Below, piece after piece: positions 23,645 through 34,000 of a stretch of 38,604 nt of DNA (position 1 is its first letter; each line of letters begins with the position of its first letter). The stretch lies in NCBI RefSeq assembly GCF_001589285.1, contig NZ_JEMA01000455.1, positions 1-38,604 of the forward strand, given 5' to 3'. Position numbers and translations under genes: made by a program. The notes below the pieces were generated by a model, which worked only from the letters and a program-made list of their open reading frames with translations, did no database searches and was not told the origin of the DNA. The DNA comes from Sorangium cellulosum (lineage in GTDB: Bacteria; Myxococcota_A; Polyangia; Polyangiales; Polyangiaceae).

Positions 23645-24573
23645 GGCGGCTCCTCGATCGCCTCGACCGCGCCTTCTTCGCCGAGGCGCCCGCCGAGCGG
23701 CTCGCGATCGTGCGGCTCCTGGTCGGCGGCTTCGCGCTCGTGTACCTGTGCGTCCGCGCGGTGCACCTCCAGCGGGTGGGCCACCTGCCGCCGGAGGGCT
23801 TCAGGCCGATCGGCGTGATCTCGGTGCTCTCCGCGCCGCTCCCGCTCTGGGCTGTGCGCGCCCTGATCGGCGCGGCGATCGCGGCCGGCGCCGCCTTCGT
23901 GGCCGGCTTCAAGTTCCGCGTCGCCGGTCCGCTCTTCGGCGCGCTGCTGCTCTGGGTGCTGAGCTACCGCAACTCGTGGGGCATGGTCTTCCACACCGAG
24001 AACCTGCTCGTGCTCCACGTCATCGCGCTCGGCCTCGCGGCCGCGGCCGACGCGTACTCGCTCGACGCGCGCGCCGCGGGCCGCACGGCCGCGGGCCCGC
24101 CGTCCGGCTCATCGGCGCCCGCGCCCCACGGCCGCTATGGCTGGCCGCTCCGGCTGCTCTGCGCGATCACCGTGACCTCGTACTTCATCGCCGGGGTCAC
24201 CAAGCTCCGGAACAGCGGCCTCGACTGGGCGTTGAGCGACATCCTCCGCAACTACGTCGCTTACGACAACGTGCGGAAGATCGCGCTCGGCGACACGCAC
24301 TCTCCGCTCGGCGGCGCGCTTGTCCGCTACGGGTTCCTGTTCCCGCCGCTCGCGCTCGCGAGCCTGGCCATGGAGCTCGGCGCGCCGCTCGCCCTGTTCA
24401 GCCGGCGCATCGCCGTCGTCTTCTGCGGCGCCGCCTGGCTCTTCCACCTCGGCGTGCTCCTCACGATGGCGATCCTGTTCCCCTACCCGCTGCTCGGCAT
24501 CGCCTTCGCTGGGTTCTTCGAGCTGGAGAAGATGCGCGACCTGCGGCGCCCGCGCCGAGCGGGGCCTGCCTGA
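23641..24573 (+). CDS. HTTM domain protein (vitamin K-dependent carboxylase-like)
   Basis: The 310-residue integral membrane protein has about seven to eight helices. The family signature is visible: an N-terminal [18 protein letters not shown], a [19 protein letters not shown] segment, and [16 protein letters not shown] with the conserved Gly-x-x-Lys-Leu and Trp. The HTTM (horizontally transferred transmembrane) domain is the membrane part of vitamin K-dependent gamma-carboxylases; short bacterial members lack the lumenal catalytic region and their reaction is unproven. It is the third gene of a coupled operon with the toroid and small membrane proteins. Confidence 0.8.
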   Translation: MRRLLDRLDRAFFAEAPAERLAIVRLLVGGFALVYLCVRAVHLQRVGHLPPEGFRPIGVISVLSAPLPLWAVRALIGAAIAAGAAFVAGFKFRVAGPLFGALLLWVLSYRNSWGMVFHTENLLVLHVIALGLAAAADAYSLDARAAGRTAAGPPSGSSAPAPHGRYGWPLRLLCAITVTSYFIAGVTKLRNSGLDWALSDILRNYVAYDNVRKIALGDTHSPLGGALVRYGFLFPPLALASLAMELGAPLALFSRRIAVVFCGAAWLFHLGVLLTMAILFPYPLLGIAFAGFFELEKMRDLRRPRRAGPA

Positions 24574-24675
24574 GGTGCGGCCAGAGGCCGGAGGGATCCC
24601 GTCGTTGCGCCGCGCGACGTGCTACACAGCGGGCTCACGCCGGCCCTCCGGGGCGATCGCCCCCCGAGCATCGAT

Positions 24676-24906
24676 ATGACGCAGCACCAGCCCAACAATC
24701 CTCTCCACGGCGTCACGCTCCAGATGATCCTCGAGCACCTGGTCGCGCAGCACGGCTGGGAGCAGCTCGGGCGCATGATCGACATTCGCTGCTTCAAGTA
24801 CGATCCCAGCATCAAATCGAGCCTTCAATTCCTGCGACGGACCCCGTGGGCCCGGCAACAGGTGGAGGCGCTTTACCTGCGGGACAGAGCCAGGCCCAGC
24901 CCGTGA
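24676..24906 (+). CDS. VF530 family small DNA-binding-like protein
   Basis: The 76-residue protein contains the whole VF530 pattern: [40 protein letters not shown] and [20 protein letters not shown]. The founding member from Vibrio fischeri is structurally known, but its role is not established beyond a suggested DNA-binding fold. The ATG at 24676 is preferred over one at 24619 because the family starts here. It stands alone, 102 bp after the HTTM gene. Confidence 0.85.
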   Translation: MTQHQPNNPLHGVTLQMILEHLVAQHGWEQLGRMIDIRCFKYDPSIKSSLQFLRRTPWARQQVEALYLRDRARPSP

Positions 24907-24976
24907 CCGGCCCGCTCGATCGCTCGCCGAGCCGCTAGATCCGCTCGCACCTCGCGCACAGCGTCGATGCGCTGGC

Positions 24977-26467
24977 GTGTCGAAGGTCGGTCGCCGGACG
25001 CCCGCGCGGCCCGGCCTTGCGGCGCACGCCCAGCCGCGGCACGACGCTGCCGTGCACCCCGTCCTCGTCGCCGTTCGCGCCGCCCTCGCCAGGGGCCCTG
25101 TCGCCGCCGGCTCGCCCCCTGACCCGTGGCACGCGTGGCTCCTCGTGGCGCTCGCGCGGCAAGTCGATCGGCAGCGCTGGCTGGTCCGGATCCAGCGCGC
25201 GCTCCTCCTCGAGGACTCCGGCCGGGGAGAGGTCCCGGGCATGCCGGGCTGGAGGTTCTTCTTCCACGGCATCGGCCTCTGCCTAACCGCACCCGACGGC
25301 GAGACGATCGACGTCGACGACCACGGCGACGGCGGCCGCACGATCGATCCCTACTTCTTCGCCCGGCGCATCCTGAGCCTCCCTCTCCCCGCGCTCCCCG
25401 AGGAGCGCCTGCTCGCCTTCCTCCCCACCGCAGACGCCATGACCGCCGCGATCCGCGAGCTCTCGGAGGAGGCGCTGCTCGTGCCCGACGAGAAAGGGTA
25501 CGTCTTCCGCGTCCTTCCGGAGCTCGAGGAGCTCGCCGCGGCGCTCGCCTCGATCGACTTCTCCGACGCGGAGCGCCGCGTTCGCTGGGCGGAGCACCTC
25601 GGCGACCTCGACCTGCTCGCCCGCGAGCGGCCGTCGACGGCCTCCGAGGCGCGGGCCACGGCGCAGCGCGCGGCCTACAAGCGGTACTTGCTCGCGAGGA
25701 TCGCGCGCGATTCGACGGCGCGCGCGTTCATCGATCCCCTCGAGGCGGTGCTCACGCCGGCGGAGTTCGTCGACGCGTGCGCGGGGTTGATCGACGCCTC
25801 GGTGAGCGTGACCTCCGGGCACGCGATCGAGCGGCTCGACGCGCACCCGGACTACCCTGTCTGCCCGGCGGTGGGCCGGCTGCTCGCCCGCGCGGATCCG
25901 GCCCAGCACCATCCCTACGCCGTGCACGCCGCCGCCCGGTACCTGCTGCGCCGCGGGATCGAGCGCGATCGCGCCGTCGAGGTGGTGCTGGCGTTCGCCC
26001 GCGTCGAGGTCGTCGCGGGCTACCGGGGAAACCCCTTTCTCGGCGAGCTCGCCCTGCTGCTCCTCGAGCACGCGCCTCCGCACGCGCTCGCCGCGCTCCG
26101 CCGGGGGCTGCGATCGAACACCCCCGCGGTCCGGACGCTCGTCGCCGCGTCGCTCGCTGCGCTCGGCCAGCCGTGGTGCCTTCGAGAGCTCCTTCTCGCG
26201 CTCGACGACGCGGCCACGTTCGAGGAATCCGCCTCGGTGCGGGCAGCGCTCTCGTGGCTCGGCGCGGACGAGGCGCGCGCGGCGGTGACGCGCTGGACGC
26301 AGACCCACGTCTTGCGGGTGACGGAGGGCCCCGGCTACGGATGGGAGGAGGTCCAGGAGGCCAGCGTCGACGAGTCCCTCGCGTACGAGATCGAGGAGCG
26401 TCGCGCCTGGTCCGACGCGGTGCGACCGGCGATCGATCCGGACTTCGACCGCGTCGTGTGGGGCTGA
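24977..26467 (+). CDS. DUF6896-like and HEAT-repeat protein, hypothetical
   Basis: The 496-residue frame has a first domain with GWRFFFHGIGLCLTAPDGET, IDVDDHGDGG and IDPYFFARRI. This resembles DUF6896, a small domain seen in possible immunity or toxin-associated proteins. From about residue 270 a chain of helical hairpins with HEAT-like spacing follows (PHALAALRRGLRSNTPAVRT, LVAASLAALGQPWCLRELLL). There is no signal peptide. The start is uncertain: the GTG at 24977 lacks a Shine-Dalgarno, and GTG at 25053 is an alternative. The function is unknown. Confidence 0.65.
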   Translation: MSKVGRRTPARPGLAAHAQPRHDAAVHPVLVAVRAALARGPVAAGSPPDPWHAWLLVALARQVDRQRWLVRIQRALLLEDSGRGEVPGMPGWRFFFHGIGLCLTAPDGETIDVDDHGDGGRTIDPYFFARRILSLPLPALPEERLLAFLPTADAMTAAIRELSEEALLVPDEKGYVFRVLPELEELAAALASIDFSDAERRVRWAEHLGDLDLLARERPSTASEARATAQRAAYKRYLLARIARDSTARAFIDPLEAVLTPAEFVDACAGLIDASVSVTSGHAIERLDAHPDYPVCPAVGRLLARADPAQHHPYAVHAAARYLLRRGIERDRAVEVVLAFARVEVVAGYRGNPFLGELALLLLEHAPPHALAALRRGLRSNTPAVRTLVAASLAALGQPWCLRELLLALDDAATFEESASVRAALSWLGADEARAAVTRWTQTHVLRVTEGPGYGWEEVQEASVDESLAYEIEERRAWSDAVRPAIDPDFDRVVWG

Positions 26468-26526
26468 TCCCGGCGCGGCGGCCTGTCCCGTTCGCGTCCG
26501 CGCGGGGATCTGGGTATGGAAGGCGC

Positions 26527-28047
26527 ATGCCGCGCATCCTCTCCCCGGGGCGGAACGTCTGGTGCGAGCGGCCGGTGCGAAACGCCGGGCTGCTCATCGA
26601 CGGCTCCGACTACTACCGTGCCTTCTACGACGCGGCGCGACGGGCGCGCCGTTACATCCTGCTCTCGGGCTGGCAGTTCGACAGCGACGCCTGCCTGCTC
26701 CGCGGGGAGGACGCGGACGGCGCGCCCGCGCCGGTCACGCTGCTCAAGTTCCTGGACAGCCTGTGCGCGCGCACGCCCGAGCTCCAGATCTACATCCTCG
26801 CATGGGACTTCCACGTGGTCTTCGCGATCGAGCGCGAGTGGCTCCAGAAGATCGTCTTCGAGTGGACGACGAGCGAGCGGCTGCGCTTCCGCTTCGACAG
26901 CAACCATGTCGACAAGGGCTGTCATCACCAGAAGTTCGCCGTCATCGACGGCGAGCTCTCCTTCCTCGGGGGGCTCGACCTCTGCAACGATCGCTGGGAC
27001 ACGCGGCGCCACCTGGAGAAGAACCCGCTCCGCCTCAGCCGCGGCGAGCCGCACAAGCCCTTTCACGACGTGCAGGCCTACCTCCACGGCCGCGAGGTGA
27101 GCGAGAGCCTCGCGGACCTCTTCCTGGCGCGCTGGAGCGCCGCCTGCGGTGAGCCGATCGAGCTCCCCGCGGCCGACGGCGCGACGTTCGGCGACGACTA
27201 CGCGCCGGAGAGCGCGGCCCCGCTCGCGTCCGGGCGCGTGGCGCTGAGCCGGACCGACCCGCGCGGCGCGCCCACCGGAACCGAGGGCTGCCGCGAGATA
27301 TGCGACCTGTACCTCGACGCGATCGCCCGCGCCGAGCGGTCGATCTACATCGAGACCCAGTACTTCAGCTCGCGCGAGGTGAGCGAGGCCCTGATCCAGC
27401 GCCTGCGCCGGGTCGGCGGCTCCCCGCTGCAGGTCGTCGTCGTGCTCAACATGCGCGCCGAGACGCTGAAAGAAGAGGTCGCTGTAGGGCTCGCGCAGGC
27501 CAAGGTCATCGACGACCTCCGCAAGGCGGCGGAGGGCACCGGCCACGCGCTCGGCATCTATTACACGGTGCCGGCGCACGAGGGCGAGGGCGAGCCCCCG
27601 CGCGCCACCTACATCCACTCCAAGGTGATGATCGTCGACGACCGCTTCTGCACCGTGGGCTCGGCCAACCTCACGAACCGGAGCTGCGCTGTGGACACCG
27701 AGCTCAACGCGACCTTCGAGACGGACGATCCAGGCGACGCGCTCGGCCGCTCGATCTGCGCGGCAAGGCTCGGCCTGATGGCCGAGCACCTCGGGCTCGA
27801 CGAGCTCTCCTGCGGAGCGGACCTGGTAGCCGAGCTCGACGACCGCGCGACCCGGCGCGACGGGCGGCTCCGGATCCACCCGTCCCCGGACGAGACGCAG
27901 CGCGCGGCCCTGGCGGTCGTCGATCCGCAGGCGCTGCCGTTCGATCCGGACGCCATCGAGGACGAGGAGGACGACCGCACGATCTTCGCCCACGGCCTCG
28001 GCGCCCTGTGGCGGCGGCTCGTGAGCCACCGCGACGACAGGAGATAG
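26527..28047 (+). CDS. phospholipase D-family enzyme with two HKD motifs
   Basis: The 506-residue protein has two complete HxKxxxxD motifs: H134-Q-K136...D141 (HHQKFAVIDG) and H364-S-K366...D371 (IHSKVMIVDD). Each is followed by the GxxN-type strand (LGGLDLCN and VGSANLTN). Two-motif enzymes form one active site and hydrolyse or transfer phosphatidyl groups; the arrangement and WDFHVVFAIERE match the long bacterial phospholipase D or cardiolipin synthase-like group. No signal peptide or membrane helix is evident. The ATG at 26527 has GGAAGG just upstream. An acidic tail (DAIEDEEDDR) precedes the end. Confidence 0.85.
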   Translation: MPRILSPGRNVWCERPVRNAGLLIDGSDYYRAFYDAARRARRYILLSGWQFDSDACLLRGEDADGAPAPVTLLKFLDSLCARTPELQIYILAWDFHVVFAIEREWLQKIVFEWTTSERLRFRFDSNHVDKGCHHQKFAVIDGELSFLGGLDLCNDRWDTRRHLEKNPLRLSRGEPHKPFHDVQAYLHGREVSESLADLFLARWSAACGEPIELPAADGATFGDDYAPESAAPLASGRVALSRTDPRGAPTGTEGCREICDLYLDAIARAERSIYIETQYFSSREVSEALIQRLRRVGGSPLQVVVVLNMRAETLKEEVAVGLAQAKVIDDLRKAAEGTGHALGIYYTVPAHEGEGEPPRATYIHSKVMIVDDRFCTVGSANLTNRSCAVDTELNATFETDDPGDALGRSICAARLGLMAEHLGLDELSCGADLVAELDDRATRRDGRLRIHPSPDETQRAALAVVDPQALPFDPDAIEDEEDDRTIFAHGLGALWRRLVSHRDDRR

Positions 28048-28116
28048 CCCGCGGCGACGCCGCGCGCTGGGGACCCGGCCCGGGACCTGGCTCACGATCG
28101 TGTCGTGACCGCGTCG

Positions 28117-28341
28117 CTACACGTCTTCGCCCGTCGTCTCGGCGAACGGCTCGCACACGACATAGACCTTCTTCCCGGTCGGGTGGATCGCGAGCGTCCC
28201 GAAGCGCTTGCAGGCGAAGCACTCGCGGGTGTCCGTCATCTCATCTTCCTTCCGCGGACAGCGCACCTGCCGCGGCCTGGCGCCATCGCCCTCGACCTCC
28301 AGCCACGCCAGCCGCTCCGGTGCATCCAGATGACAAAACAT
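28117..28341 (-). CDS. small Cys-rich protein, hypothetical
   Basis: The 74-residue product starts MFCHLDAPERLAWLEVEGDG and has RCPRKEDEMTDTRECFACKR. With FACK and three other Cys it may bind a metal ion. GGAGG 6 nt before the ATG sets the start at 28341, although the frame is open to 28584. The C-terminus reads GKKVYVVCEPFAE. It converges with the phospholipase D gene. From 28342 to 28673, apart from upstream sequences of this gene and the next, I see nothing. Confidence 0.65.
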   Translation of the reverse strand: MFCHLDAPERLAWLEVEGDGARPRQVRCPRKEDEMTDTRECFACKRFGTLAIHPTGKKVYVVCEPFAETTGEDV

Positions 28342-28673
28342 CGCGCCCTCCTCCCCCGGCTCTCGGCCGATGCAAGGCGCGGCTGCAATCACCAAGCCAG
28401 GAGAGACCCAACCGCAGCAGACGCCTGTCGAGCCCGTCCGGGCCGTACACGGCCTGGGACTTCCCGCCGTGCGATGCGCCTCCATCCGTTCTTCCCTCAT
28501 GCCGTGTCGGCGCGAGGCGTCCGCGCCAGCGGCTGATCCAGCGCCAGCCGCGCATGCTCTGCGCCGGAGACGCACGCGCTGCACCTTCCAGGGCCGTGTC
28601 TCCCGCGCGCCTGCCCCTCTCCCGGCGTTCCCGATGGCGCGCCGTTTGCCGCGCCCCTCGGAGGGGGTTTACC

Positions 28674-29012
28674 ATGGCAGACTGGCTCATCATGCTGCTG
28701 GCGGCCGGCGGGGGCGTGTTCGCGCTGGTCGTCTCCACGAGACGCCTGCTCGCCCGGCGGCATCACCGCGTCTCGGACGTCACCCTTGTCTGCCCGCGGA
28801 CCGGTTCTCCGGTGCGGTGCCTGGTGGTCACCGACGGGCGCTCGGAGGAGCACGTCGAGGTCGCGCGGTGCTCGCGGCTCCCCGGCGGGCGGCCCACGTG
28901 CGACCAGGATTGCGTGAAGCTCCTGAACCTCGGCATCAGGCTCGCGCCCTTCGAGCCGGGACGCCCCGGCGAGCGCCCCACCGAGCCGCCGGACGGCCCT
29001 GCCGCGGCCTGA
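28674..29012 (+). CDS. small membrane-anchored protein, hypothetical
   Basis: The 112-residue protein starts MADWLIMLLAAGGGVFALVV, a single N-terminal membrane helix followed by a basic RRLLARRHHR stop-transfer. A short soluble domain with four Cys follows (LVCPRTGSPVRCL and ARCSRLPGGRPTCDQDC), probably metal-binding or disulfide-bonded. GGAGG lies 9 nt before the ATG. The function is unknown. The helix-then-basic pattern predicts the soluble part faces the cytoplasm. Confidence 0.7.
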   Translation: MADWLIMLLAAGGGVFALVVSTRRLLARRHHRVSDVTLVCPRTGSPVRCLVVTDGRSEEHVEVARCSRLPGGRPTCDQDCVKLLNLGIRLAPFEPGRPGERPTEPPDGPAAA

Positions 29013-29138
29013 CGGCGCCCGTTGCGCGGGGCGCGCAACGCATGCGCCGCCGCGCAACCCCTGCATCGCACGGCGCGCCCGGCGGCCCTCGGCGCCGGGA
29101 TCCGCCGCAGGCACATGCCATGCTCTCGCGCCCGGATC

Positions 29139-29546
29139 ATGGCTTTGCAAACCCAGAAGATGACGCTCCGCTCCTCTGGCAATCTGCCGATCGCGCTCGT
29201 CCTGCTGGTGGGCGGCGCCCTGCTGTGGCTGCGCGCCGCGCAGCGCACCCCGGGCGCGCTCGCGCTGCTCCCCGGCGTCGACGGCTGCATGACCGCCGGG
29301 ATCGTCGGCGTGCTGCTCGCGCTGCTGCACGGCATTCCCTACCGGACAGCGCTCCTGTCGGCCGCGCTCCCGATCGCCCTCGTGCAGCTCCTCGCCAGCG
29401 AGCTGGCGGGGTTCTCGTTCCTGCCCGTGCTCGGCATCGAGCTCACCGCCTTCGGGCTCTTCGGACTGCCGCTCTCCCGGCTACCCCGTCGCCGCCGCGC
29501 AGCGACGACCCGCTCGCTCCACGCGGCGCACCCGTCGCCTTCGTGA
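29139..29546 (+). CDS. small integral membrane protein, hypothetical
   Basis: The 135-residue product has about four hydrophobic helices: LPIALVLLVGGALLWL, TAGIVGVLLALLHG, TALLSAALPIALVQLL and FLPVLGIELTAFGLFG. A short basic tail follows. The ATG at 29139 is used because the first helix follows soon after; an ATG at 29160 is an alternative. It lies on the same strand 126 bp after the preceding membrane gene. No family was recognised. Confidence 0.55.
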   Translation: MALQTQKMTLRSSGNLPIALVLLVGGALLWLRAAQRTPGALALLPGVDGCMTAGIVGVLLALLHGIPYRTALLSAALPIALVQLLASELAGFSFLPVLGIELTAFGLFGLPLSRLPRRRRAATTRSLHAAHPSPS

Positions 29547-29635
29547 GCCAGCGCCGCGGGCGGCGAGGCGGCTCGCGCGGGGGAGCGGGTCGCGCCGGCG
29601 CCGCCCGGAGGGGCGGGCCGGCGCCCCCGCCGTGA

Positions 29636-30709
29636 TCAGAAGTCGAACTTGTCGAACGAGTTCAGGTCCTTGCAGGCCTCGACGAGGCGCGCTGCCACGC
29701 CCTTCTCGCCGAGGTGGAGCCAGCCGCGCGGGTCGATGTACTTCTTGTTGGGCTTGTCATCGCCCTCGGGGTTGCCGAGCTGCGACTTCAGGTAGGCGCC
29801 CTTGTCGTCCATGTACTTCTTGATGGGCTGCGTGAAGGCCCACTGCGTGTCCGTGTCGATGTTCATCTTGATGACGCCGTAGGACACCGCCTCGCGGATC
29901 TCCTCGCGCGACGAGCCGGAGCCGCCGTGGAACACGAAGTCGACAGGCTTCGCGCCCGTCTTGCGCTCCTTCTGGATCGCGTCCTGGGAGTTCTTGAGGA
30001 TGGGCGGCCGGAGCTGCACGTTGCCCGGCTTGTAGACGCCGTGCGTGTTGCCGAACGAGGCGGCGACCGTGAAGTTGCCGATCGGCTTCAGCGCGTCGTA
30101 GGCCGCGAGGACCTCGGCCGGCTGGGTGTACAGCTTGGAGTTGTCGATGCCGCTGTTGTCGACGCCGTCCTCCTCGCCGCCCGTGACGCCGAGCTCGATC
30201 TCGAGCGTCATCTTGAGGGCCGCCATCTGCCGCAGGTACTTCTGGCAGATCTCGAGGTTCTCGTGGAGCGGCTCCTCGGACAGGTCGAGCATGTGCGAGG
30301 AGAACAGGGGCTCTCCGTTCTTCTCGAAGAACTTCTTGCCGTACTCCAGCATGCCGTCGACCCACGGCAGCAGCTTCTTCGCGGCGTGGTCCGTGTGCAG
30401 GATGACCGGCACGCCGTAGGCCTCGGCCAGGTTCCGCACGTAGTGCGCGCCCGCGATCGCGCCCGCGACGGCGGCCTTCTCGCCCTTGTTGTCCAGGAAC
30501 TTGCCGGCGAAGAAGTGGGCGCCGCCGTTCGAGAACTGGATGATGATGGGGCTCTTGGCCTCCCTCGCCGCCTGGAGGGCGGCGGTCGTGCTGTGCGAGC
30601 CGATCACGTTCACGGCCGGCAGCGCGCACTCGACGCTCTTCATGTACTCGAACAGTTCCTGAAGAGCGGAACCAGTGATCACGCCGGGCTTGAGCTTCAT
30701 CTTGGACAT
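29636..30709 (-). CDS. fbaA: class II fructose-bisphosphate aldolase
   Basis: The 357-residue protein matches the E. coli-type class IIa aldolase in length and motifs. It has LPAVNVIGSHSTTAALQAA, the zinc-ligand segment HTDHAAKKLLPW, LEIELGVTGGEEDGVDN, the HGVYKPGNVQL segment and the phosphate-binding HGGSGSSREEI with MNIDTDTQWA. It cleaves fructose-1,6-bisphosphate to glyceraldehyde-3-phosphate and dihydroxyacetone phosphate in glycolysis, and works in reverse in gluconeogenesis. The start MSKMKLKPG at 30709 follows an AAGGATT element. It is the clearest housekeeping gene of the window and is divergent from the GH97 gene. Confidence 0.95.
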   Translation of the reverse strand: MSKMKLKPGVITGSALQELFEYMKSVECALPAVNVIGSHSTTAALQAAREAKSPIIIQFSNGGAHFFAGKFLDNKGEKAAVAGAIAGAHYVRNLAEAYGVPVILHTDHAAKKLLPWVDGMLEYGKKFFEKNGEPLFSSHMLDLSEEPLHENLEICQKYLRQMAALKMTLEIELGVTGGEEDGVDNSGIDNSKLYTQPAEVLAAYDALKPIGNFTVAASFGNTHGVYKPGNVQLRPPILKNSQDAIQKERKTGAKPVDFVFHGGSGSSREEIREAVSYGVIKMNIDTDTQWAFTQPIKKYMDDKGAYLKSQLGNPEGDDKPNKKYIDPRGWLHLGEKGVAARLVEACKDLNSFDKFDF

Positions 30710-30964
30710 GGCAGTTTGAATCCTTGTTCCTTGCTCGGGTTTCCGCCGAGCATGCAACGCGGCAACGGAAAGCGGAAGGGTGGATCGGACCCGAGGGGCA
30801 GGCGCGTCCGGTACCATCGCCAAAGCCCCGGGAGCAAGCGGATTCTCCCGTTCGGAAGCAGGCAGATTGAAGCGTCGCGTCACCGCCGATCATGGGCTGC
30901 GGGGAGAGGCAGCCCCGAAACGTTCCTGAGATGTCAAGCGCGACCTGCGCGGCGGGGCCCTGAT

Positions 30965-30991
30965 AGCATAAAACCATTGTAGTTTCAACAA
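30965..30991 (-). promoter_or_regulatory. candidate fbaA promoter
   Basis: On the minus strand TTGTTG (complement of 30986-30991) and TATGCT (complement of 30965-30970) are spaced by 15 bp within the only AT-rich segment of the gap between fbaA and the GH97 gene. The spacing is short for a standard sigma-70 site. The transcript would have a leader of about 250 nt. Confidence 0.3.
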
Positions 30992-31045
30992 GTTACCACC
31001 GTTCAAGCGGGCGGCTCACGATTGACGCCGCCGGGGAGGTACGCC

Positions 31046-34000
31046 ATGTCGCACGGACGCCCCATGACCATCGAATGCGCAACGATCGCGAAAAGGGTTC
31101 GCTCTCGGGTCGCCTGGCTCGGCCTGGTTGCGTCGCTCCTCCCGCTGACGGCCGGCTGCGGTGACGACGAGCACAGTCCTCCCGCCGGCACCGGGGGCGG
31201 TCAGAACGCCGGAGGCGGCGGCCTCGGCGGCGCTGGCGGCCTCGGCGGCGAAGGTGGTTTGGGTGGCCCGGGCGGCGGAGGTGGCTTCGGCGGCGGCGCA
31301 GGGGGCCTTGGCGGCGCAGGGGGCCTTGGCGGCGCAGGGGGCCTTGGCGGCGCAGGGGGCCTTGGCGGCGCAGGGGGCCTTGGCGGCGGCGGCGGGGAGC
31401 CGGGCGCGGAGCAGCGGGTCACGTCTCCGGGCGGCGAGATCGTCGTGACATTCGACGTGCAGGACGGCGTGCCCTCCTATTCGGTCGAGCGCGCGGGCAG
31501 GGCCATCCTCGCCGACTCCGCGCTCGGCCTCGACCTCGGCGACCTCGGGCCGCTCGGCCGCGGCGTGCGCGTCGCCGGCGCCGACCGTCGGACCGAGGAT
31601 TCGACATGGAACCCGGTGTGGGGCGCCGCCTCCGAGATTCGTGAGCATTACAACGAGCTCACGGTCCACCTCGAATCGGACGCCCCGGCGAGGCGCCTCG
31701 ACGTCGTCTTCCGCGTCTTCGACGACGGGCTGGGCCTCCGCTACGTCATCCCCGAGCAGGGCGGCCTGAGCGAGCTCACGATCACCTCCGAGGACACCGA
31801 GTTTCGCTTCGCCTCGGACGGCACCGCCTGGTGGACGCGCGCCGATTTCGAGGGCGACGAGTCGCTGTACAACCGGGGCGCGCTCAGCACGGTCGCCAAC
31901 GCGAATACGCCCATGACGGTCCAGCTCGCGGAGGACCTCTATGTGGCGCTTCACGAGGCCGATCTCGACGACTACGCCGCCATGACCCTGGAGGCGCTGC
32001 CGGGCGTCCCCCACGCGTTCCGGAGCGCGCTCGTGCCGGCGCGGAGCGGCCTGGAGAGCACCGCCGTCAAGGCGCGGGTCGCGCTGCCCTTCGAGACGCC
32101 GTGGCGCACGCTGACCATCGGCACCGGCGCCGGGCGCCTCATCGAGTCGCACCTGATCCTCAACCTCAACGATCCGTGCGCCATCTGCGACGGCGATCTG
32201 TCGTGGCTGCGGCCGGGCAAGTACATGGGCGTCTGGTGGGAGATCCACAAGGGCCTGTCGACGTGGGAGCCCGGCGAGCACGTCGGCGCCACCACCGAGA
32301 ACACGCAACGCTACATGGACTTCGCGGGCGAGCACGGCATCCCGTTCGTTCTCGCCGAGGGATGGAACCAGGGCTGGGACGGCGCGTGGACCGACATGGA
32401 TTACACAGCGTCGAACGACCGCTTCGACCTCGAGGAGGTCGTCGCGTACGGGGCGGAGCGCGGGGTCGGCTTCGTCGCCCACATCGAGACAGGCGCCAAC
32501 ATCGACGGCTTCGAGGCCCAGCTCGACGAGGCGTTCTCGCTCTACGAATCGCTCGGCATCCACGCCATCAAGACGGGGTATGTCGGGAACATCCCGGGCT
32601 ATCACCATTACAGCCAGCGCATGGTGAACCATTACGCCGAGGTGGCGAGGCGGGCCGCGGAGCACCAGATCATGGTCGACGCGCACGAGCCCATCAAGCC
32701 GACGGGCGAGGAGCGCACGTATCCCAACTTCATGAGCCGCGAGGGGGTGCGCGGCATGGAGTACGAGGCCTGGAGCGACGGCAACCCCGCCTCGCACACG
32801 CTGACGGTGCCGTTCACCCGGATGCTCGGGGGCCCGGTCGACTACAACCCCGGGATCTTCGAGGTCCTCTGGGCGCCGGAGAAGATCCCCGAGAGCCCGT
32901 TTGCCGGGAACCCGCCCGCCCGGGTGCACACGACGCGCGCGCACCAGCTCGCGCTCTACGTCATCCTGCTGAGCGGGCTCCAGATGGTGACCGACATCCC
33001 CGAGCACTACGAGGGGCGCCCCGAGTTCGCCTTCCTCTCGCAGGTGCCTGTGACATGGGACGAGACGCGCGTGCTGAACGCCTCGATCGGCGAGCACATG
33101 ACGATCGCGCGCCGGAGCGGCAGCGCGTGGTACCTCGGGAGCGGCACGGACAGCACCGCCCGCGCGCTCCCGATCCCGCTCGATTTCCTCGGCGAGGGGA
33201 CGTTCGTCGCCGAGACGTACACCGACGACGCCGAGGCCGACTACGACGCGCGCCCCGAGCTGGTCGCCCGCAGCCGGTTCCTCGTCACGTCCGGCGACAC
33301 GCTGATCGCGGCCATGGAGGCGAGCGGCGGCCAGGCTGTCCGCATCCGCCCGGCGACGCCGGAGGACACGGCGAGCGTCGAGGGCTACCGGCCGCCGAGC
33401 TACGCTGTCGAGAGCGTCACGGTGCCGGCCGAGGTCGTGCAGGGCGACTTCGTCCTTGTGACGGCCGAGGTGACCAACACAGGGAACCTCGTCGGCGGCG
33501 AGACGATCGGCATCGCGGTGGAGGGCACCCCTGTCGACGCGCGCCTCGTCCGGATCAACGCCGACGCGACGGTGACGGTGGCCTTCGAGATCCAGATCTC
33601 CCAGCTCGGCGAGGTCAGCGTGGCCGTCGGCGACGCGGCGCCGGTGCTCGTGACCGTCGTCCCGCCGGTCGACGCGCCTGCCGACCTTCGCGCCACGGGC
33701 ACGAGCGCCGACACGATCGAGCTCGCGTGGGAGCCCGTGCCCGAGGCGGTCGCCTACCGCGTGTACCGGCACCTCCCGGGCGGGCTGTACGGCGACACGG
33801 CGCACGCGGAGGTGGACGGCGCCCTCACGACGTTCCTGGACACGGGCCTCACCGCCAACCAGACCTATTCCTACATCGTCCGGGCCGTCTACGCGGACGG
33901 CACCGAGTCGCCGGCGTCGAACGAGATCGTCCAGGCGGCGACCCCCCGGACGGTGGCCGTGACGTTCCGGGTCTCGGCGCCGCTCGAGACGCCGGCGATG

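Noticed and set aside
29714..30982. 422-codon plus-strand frame opposite fbaA
   Set aside because: It is antisense to a clearly conserved aldolase; the sequence is Val/Leu/Arg-rich without motifs.
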